Assembly (NCBI GenBank): GCA_003260075.1
Contig: QLIY01000039.1
Location: 62,001-126,000 of the forward strand
Length of the DNA stretch: 64,000 nt
DNA from: Phallusia mammillata
Taxonomy: Eukaryota > Chordata > Ascidiacea > Phlebobranchia > Ascidiidae
Reading direction: 5' to 3'
Shown: positions 57,733-64,000 of the stretch, in pieces
Position numbering within the stretch: position 1 is the stretch's first letter
Layout of the letters: the number at the start of each line of letters is the position of its first letter
The notes under the pieces: model-generated
What the model saw: the letters and a program-made list of their open reading frames with translations, nothing else
Database searches by the model: none
Told to the model about the DNA's origin: nothing
Program-made: the position numbers and the translations under genes

Positions 57733-59283
57733 GTCTAAATCAGTAACTTTCCTAAGTTAGCGAGTGCTGTAATCTAGTGGACAAGTAGAAAAAGAGTCTC
57801 ATCTGTGGTCATTTTGTACGTTTATCGGTAACCAAATGAACTTTTGATCTCTTGTATTCAGCAAAACTGTATAACTAGCTCACCAATCCGTAAATTGTTA
57901 ATAAGATGAACATGAATTTATAACTTGGATCAGTCTTAAAGCGTCTGTGCAGACCAGCGATCACAGCACGACAATGGGCCTGGTGATGTGACAATTCGCA
58001 AACTTTGACCTTTTTATAAGATTTTGCATATCATTTAATTGTACATATTTATGGTAGATCTGTAAATAAACAACCAGTATTAAAGGGAAAATAGTAATCT
58101 CAGGAATAAAATGCCCTTTGGAAACATAAATGTGGCAATTTACTTTAAAAATTTTAAAAAAATTGTACCTTACAAACAGGCCAGCTTGAAGTAAGGAATG
58201 ATGTCACACAGTTGAACTTGTACTTCTTCCAGTTTAGTGTCCGTTTGTAACTTAAAAAAATCTATAACTTTTCCAATACGGTTCTTGTTGCTGCATGTCA
58301 CAAACCAAAAAGTTTTCCCTTATTCAGTAATCGTTGTTGAGTAAATGTAGTTTACTGGTTCAAAGCTCCAAAAGTAGTTGCATAACATGTTTACATTAAA
58401 TATCCAGCAAGCAGGAATCTATAAACAACACTAATGTAATTTAAATGGATAACTTTATTGACTTGCTTACCCATAATGGATTACCAAACATCTCTAGTAC
58501 TAATTGGCTTGGCGAATATTAATCTGGCTTTCTACACAGACTTAAGCTGTGTTAGGGTTTGTCTGCAGACAATAGATTATGTGTGTAACTTAAACAGATT
58601 GTTTAATAATCTACTTCATTTGTTTACGTCTGCTGTGACGAAACAATTGTAAATGACTGCATGAAGAACTAAACAGCATATCAATTTAGCACGATTTAAC
58701 AAAAAAGATTTTTTGCCCTGTTTTAACTAATAATTAAAATGTTTTGTACGTACAACACCACGAAATTTTAACTTGACTGAATACTGTTTTAACAGCTTTG
58801 TGCCTCATTTTGAATAAATATGCTCGCAGCAATGGCCAATGACCATTTTATTCCCACAGTTAACACCTACAGGGTACAGGTAGTGCATAATTACCCACTC
58901 ATCTAATGAATAATTCCCTAGGCGTCTCGTTCCTGCTTGTCGTTAGGCGGATCATATGCAAGGCTTCTGACGCTGCGAAGGTATTTAATTAATTTGGTGG
59001 TGCATTTGCAGCCTGGTTAAAGTTGTTGTTGTTTGTTGCTGGTTTTTGAAGAAAATTTGTAGCTTATGAAAATAGTTGAGAAAGTTTGTTGTTGTTTAGT
59101 ATGGCGATTTTAAGCCAAACTATTTTGTCAGCAAATGTGTTAGGTTACCGGAAACAAATGCAGCTGACTCTTTAACATTTGAAGCGTTTATTGTTAGCAG
59201 TGCCTGTGTTAAAAAAGGTTATACAAACAGTTTAACATGAGCAAGCATGCAAGTTCTATTGTATTTTGAAAGCTTTGTATTTA

Positions 59284-59836
59284 CTAGTGTAAAATTCCCA
59301 AGGAAAAAAATTATTGTCGGAACGGCGTACCGATAGTCTGAACGTAAAAGTGTTACAAGTATCAACCTTATCTTAAAATATAACCCATAAAATATTTTAC
59401 AAATCTTTGCGTTCTATTGATATTTTTCTACAATATTTTGTTTTTATTGTTACGTAAACTGTAGTAGTTCAATTTTAGGACTAAATTTCCAATTATCTGA
59501 TCGTTGTTTTACTTTTATAATGAGTTTCGATTGCAAGCTGACAGCCAATTTTGTTCCCCCCCCCCTAGTGTAAAATTCCCAAGGAAAAAAATTATTGTCG
59601 GAACGGCGTACCGCTAGTCTGAACGTAGAAGTGTTACAAGTATCAACCTTATCTTAAAATATAACCCATAACATATTTTACAAATCTTTGCGTTCTATTG
59701 ATATTTTTCTACAATATTTTGTTTTTATTGTTACGTAAACTGTAGTAGTTCAATTTTAGGACTAAATTTCCAATTATCTGATCGTTGTTTTACTTTTATA
59801 ATGAGTTTCGATTGCAAGCTGACAGCCAATTTTGTT
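59284..59836 (+). repeat. Local direct duplication across a C run
   Basis: About 270 nt (CTAGTGTAAAATTCCC to CCAATTTTGTT) repeated around the C run at 59556 with a handful of differences. The longest of the set. Confidence 0.9.
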
Positions 59837-59839
59837 GAA

Positions 59840-60771
59840 TACCGTATTTACTCGATTGTAAGCCGCGGCTTATATTGTTTTTTAGCTGCCGTTTGTGCGG
59901 CTTATAATCGAGGGCGGCTTACAATCGAGGGCGGCTTATATTTTAATTTTATACCGAAATTATTTCTACACTCCAACATTTTAATTATTTGGGGTTCAAA
60001 ACATGTATGCGTGTACAGATTATACGTCGATATACGTTCTGTTGGGTACAGTTATCAACGTAACTAACATATATGGGCAAATATTTATACCATATAACAT
60101 CAGAAAGATGTATTAAGACAGGGGTCCGCAAATAGTGGGTCGCGACCCAAATTTGGCTCGCGAGACCTTCCAGTCTGGGTCGCGAAATATATTAAATCTC
60201 CCATGAATATAAGCATCGCATCTACAGTATTAATGAATTTCGGCTTTTTAAACCTTTTCATTATTATTGCATTGTTCCGTATAACTACGTAACTATGACA
60301 TAAAGTATATGTAACAATGCAAAAAGTTAAGCGCACCTATGCAAGCATGCGTTTTCTGATTAGCTGTGTTCTCAACACAGAGCCCAAAGTTCTCATTTGT
60401 TAGAATAAATACGTTCGTTTACCTACTGTTTTATGTGAAAATAGCAACTGACAATAGCATAATAGCAGTCTTAATATTGATATTTAGTTTATTAGTATTT
60501 TTCACAAACGTACATGCTAAAATGCTTGGGTCGCGAGAATTTAGAGCAATTTTGCAAAATGCTTGGGTCACGAGAATTTAGAGCAATTTTTTTAGGGTCG
60601 CGCCAAAAAGTATTTGCGGACCCCTGTATTAAGAAACAATCGTATCTAAAATTCCAGCGGGCGGCTTACATTATTTTTTTAACACCTCAACATGCGGCTT
60701 ACAATCGAGGGCGGCTTATAAACGAGGGCGGCTTATAAACGAGGGCGGCTTACCATCGAGTAAATACGGTA
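59840..60771. mobile_element. TIR element with TACCGTATTTACTCGAT ends, interrupted
   Basis: Left end TACCGTATTTACTCGATTG and right end ATCGAGTAAATACGGTA are inverted repeats. Just inside, both ends carry tandem GGGCGGCTTA(T/C)A units, three or more on the right. The element is split by the hAT-like insertion at 60119-60626. No transposase is visible. Confidence 0.75.
60119..60626. mobile_element. hAT-like MITE nested in larger TIR element
   Basis: CAGGGGTCCGCAAAT / ATTTGCGGACCCCTG termini, perfect 8-bp duplication TATTAAGA (60111-60118, 60627-60634). Inserted into the 59840-60771 element, so it is the younger of the two. Confidence 0.88.
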
Positions 60772-60839
60772 TGTAGTTTTTAATGTCAGAATAGCCAGAA
60801 TTCTATGTGTGATAAAGAAAACAACAAAAACGCAAAAAA

Positions 60840-60958
60840 AACGTATTATACAAACTTTGAAACATTTCAGCAGTGTTTCATACCGGAACGGAACGAAACG
60901 AAATAACGTTATTCGGGGGGGGGGGACGTATTATACAAACTTTGAAACATTTCAGTAT
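60840..60958 (+). repeat. Local direct duplication across a G run
   Basis: ACGTATTATACAAACTTTGA to ACATTTCAG repeated around the G run at 60915. Confidence 0.85.
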
Positions 60959-63286
60959 AACGTTGTGCAATAAAACTGCACCTAAAACCGTACTTGTAAA
61001 TACATAGTAACTGTTCAAACTTTGTTTTTACGCCCGGAAGGCTTTTTAAACTGTTGCACAACGCTTTTGTCGGAAGGGGGACTTTTCAAATCAACATTTT
61101 ATCAGCTGGATAGACAGGTCAGGTACCACCGGCCCATACAGCATGTCAGATAAAACAAGTAATATAATTTGAACTTTAAATCAAGCTGCCATCAGCAATC
61201 TTGAGAATCAGTTTTTATCGCACAAACTTGGAACGCAAATGGCCAAAAAACAAGAGCATATTGTACCAAGCTCGGAGCTATCAGTTTTTTACTAGGGATT
61301 GAAACCCCACCCTAATGGATTTTGTAATAACACGGCAGTGAGATATGCATCCGAATGACGCAATCTTAGAAGGCCCAGATCTTGAACAAACAAATATGGT
61401 AACCTCTAAATGGTAAGCCAATATCCCGCATAACAAATCAGAGTCCAATACTTACAAGCCCACTCGAATGCAAAATGCAAAGACCCTAATGTTGGTTTAC
61501 TCTTATGTAAACTGTTGTTGTTAGTTTACCCTTTCCGTTTGAACTCCAATGACCTTTAAAGTTTGCTTTAACTGCATCATAAACATTAGACGCTGGGTTT
61601 AAAAAAAAATAAGATTTAATATCTCAGAATAACAGAGGTAAATCAATACAAAAACGGAACCAGCGATAGATTTGAAGGACTCGAATAGTGTTTATTCTGG
61701 TCGTTTGACCTTCAACGACATTTTAGTTAATCGTTTGAGTGTTAATACTATAAGTTTGTGTTAAATAAAAAATCCAACAATTTTGATTTACTCTCCACTT
61801 AATTACTAACTCGATATCTGATTTTCAATAGTTAGGACCTGATTTTCATAATCTTTGAAAATCTATAACTTAGATATTGTTTAAAGATTGTAGATTATGT
61901 TCTTTAAATTTTGCCTTTTAAACGTAAGTCAGGTAGCATAGCAAGAGATAAGACTCGCTTTTTGCACAAGATCGATCAAAAAGTGCGTAAACTTCCCGGG
62001 AAAAAGGCGTCTGACGCACGGCCTCTTTTCAGTTAATCTCCAAAGGACGGGTACGCCAGTTGACTTTTTCGGTTAGCAGCTCTCCGTTGTGCTTTCTGCC
62101 AAATTGGTCTAATTAGAAGATACGGGGCGTGTGTAGTAAAAGTTGGGTTGAGTTTATTGAGTTATAGTTCGATATAGGCTATAACGTGTCTTCATAAGCT
62201 AATATAAGTTGTTGCAATACAATTATTACATGTGTATATTGCTTAATGGCTTTTAACATTCTTTTCTGTGGACAATAATTACTAGTTTTGGGGGCATAGT
62301 TTTTACGCGTAGTCAGTTACAGTAATTTATTAATACTAGGTAAATGTCAGATTTTAACTCTACTTGTCATATTATATGTCGAATACAAAGTGTTTTGTCA
62401 GCTGTGGGTTATGTGGACGACAAAAATGATTGCTACTTTGGTATAATCTAGGAAGAGATCGTATAATAACAAGATCTTTTGGTTTAGAGACGTTGGAGTA
62501 TAGAGCACAAGATAAAAATCGCTGATCCTAGCATTTCCAGTTGACCACTGAACACTTTTTAACTGATTGCAACAGCATTGCACAAAAAATGGTTTTGGCG
62601 CAGAAAAAGTTGATTAAGCCTTAGGTAAAATCGCATAAAAGAAACAATTAAAGGTTTAGTGTAAAAAGTTTGTATGTTGCTTGTTAGGATTGCCTTAATT
62701 ACTACCAGTTAGCCTAATAGTGACTGATTTTTTTTCGACTTTGAAGGACGTATGATATCCAAATTTGCAGTAGCTGGAAAAAAATCACAAACATTGTGCT
62801 ATGACGTCAATACAACTTCACTATCACGCTAAATCTTGTAGCGGGTTTTCGGCCAATTTGTACGCTTGAAGTTCTGTACTGTTCTCTTTGCATGTTAGTT
62901 AAGTTAATAAAATCAAGGTTATCTTGTATTAGGCCGGTTGGCCATACGCCTGGGCAGGGTTTTTTAAGGTTTGGTTTGGGTGACCGCTAAGTAGTTTTAA
63001 GAGACCGCAAGTGTTTCATTTAAATACCAAAAAATAGCCATATCCAAATTTTGGGAAACCGCTGGAGAAGTTTGGGGGACCGTTTCGGTCCCCCAAAACA
63101 CCTTAAAAAAAACACTGCGCCTGGGCATGTTAGAATAATGTTGTTCCAATCTAATCTACTTTATAATCACACCATACTCATGTACTTACGTAATGCAGTT
63201 TCCATGTTATAGTCAAGATTTTCTTCCGAAAACCTGCACTTAAAGGCGCGTGTGCATTTACAGACAACTTTCCTTTTTTTCCGCAG

Positions 63287-63527
63287 GTTACGCAAGGAAC
63301 TCGCTGTTTTACCTTTAAGAAAAAACCTGATGCAATTGTGTTTCGACGGGCAAGCGAAACGACTGAACGCAATGAAACACGCGAAACCTTTTGAAACCAA
63401 CGACATACGGCAGACCCTTCCCATGAAGGATTCGGTTGAAATTGAAGTAGAAACTTGTAATATCCCAGAGATTAGAAGAAATAGAAGATGTCTTCGACCT
63501 TGGCACAATCTTATGTCGAAGTTTAAG
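63287..63527 (+). CDS. Exon of an unrecognised gene at right edge
   Basis: A pyrimidine-rich tract plus CCGCAG acceptor (63286) opens a 241-nt exon that closes at AAG|GTAAAAC. In the only open frame it codes 80 residues after one completing base: LRKELAVLPLRKNLMQLCF at the start, a central FETNDIRQTLPMKDSVEIEVE, and RRNRRCLRPWHNLMSKFK at the end. The composition is protein-like and basic at both ends. I recognise no family. The rest of the gene would be right of the window and perhaps upstream. Confidence 0.5.
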
Positions 63528-64000
63528 GTAAAACACCCAAAACATTTATTATTTTGTTTATTTGTATTTTTAATTAAACAAGGGGTATAGTGTTTTTTTC
63601 AAAATTGTATAGTTATTTTTGCAGGGAGTTTTAAATATTTGCGTCCGAATTCAACTGATTCAAGTAAATTTAGTTAAAAAAACCTCGCTATATTTTCGCA
63701 TAAAGTTAAAATGTTAAAAACGTTTTTATTTTTCTTGGAGGAAAACGGTTTCGAAGTTATATCTGTCCCTAGGTTGTTGAAGTACTGATCTTAAAATTTG
63801 TCGAAAAATGTTTTTTGAAATATGTTTTCCAAATTTAATGGCTTTCATCAAAATTCAATCGCAAAAATGCAATTTAAAAAGATCTTAAAAAACATGAACC
63901 GTCACGAAATTGTTGTGATGCGAAACATGAAAGAAGTTAGTCCCCACAGCTAGAGTTGTGTTTACTACGATGAAACGTGGCAGCAGACGACCACGTAGTA
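63528..64000. other. Right edge, presumed intron
   Basis: AT-rich, no exon or repeat seen; probably intron of the gene whose exon ends at 63527. Confidence 0.4.

Larger units (their letters stand above)
54430..63286. other. Gene-poor region
   Basis: No exon supported over almost 9 kb. Contents: hAT-like elements at 55214-55459, 57254-57732 and 60119-60626, a larger TIR element at 59840-60771 that contains the last one, C-run and G-run duplications (59284-59836 and 60840-60958), and otherwise unremarkable AT-rich DNA. Longer open frames here are in repeats or lack splice support. Confidence 0.6.

Overview
The window is eukaryotic nuclear DNA: AT-rich, with spliced genes whose introns follow the GT-AG rule, and many tRNA-derived SINEs and short inverted-repeat transposons. 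The protein families present (NRBP, a BICD-like cargo adaptor, BCCIP, UPF0390/Leydig-tumour 10 kDa protein, a sperm-tail PG-rich repeat protein) are typical of animals. The compact gene spacing and a possible trans-splicing operon (LYDG10-BCCIP) make a tunicate or similar marine invertebrate the best guess; the sequence does not prove the species.

Layout, left to right. 1-1810: repeats only. 1811-7988 (+): 3' half of the pseudokinase NRBP (7 exons, 5' exons outside the window). 9734-26918 (-): a complete 14-exon BICDL-type dynein-dynactin cargo adaptor (696 aa). 28935-33151 (+): a complete 9-exon SHIPPO/STPG-repeat, probably ciliary, protein (358 aa) with a possible 5' UTR exon ending at 28048. 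37086-42842 (-) and 45517-48462 (-): two adjacent genes I do not recognise. They encode small secreted or membrane-anchored acidic Ser-Gly proteins built from C-x8-C modules, and almost every exon is flanked by phase-1 introns. 49570-50574 (+): UPF0390/LYDG10 (97 aa), followed closely by BCCIP, 50956-54429 (+, 289 aa). 54430-63286: no gene seen, mostly transposon remnants. 63287-63527 (+): one exon of an unrecognised gene that continues off the right edge.

All seven multi-exon models were checked by intron phase: the exon lengths add up to an open frame from start to stop (NRBP from its first visible exon).

Two things cut across the genes. First, about 25 places show a local direct duplication whose two slightly different copies are separated by a run of G or C (or a single N). 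The runs are G from 1 to about 11.1 kb, C from about 14.5 to 59.6 kb, and G again at 60.9 kb. This looks like unmerged allelic contig ends rather than biology, and it duplicates parts of three coding exons. Second, at least eight hAT-like non-autonomous elements have clear 8-bp target duplications, and three of them carry long G/C tracts inside.

The most novel content is the pair of Ser-Gly/acidic C-x8-C genes, which look like proteoglycan core proteins or matrix polyelectrolytes.
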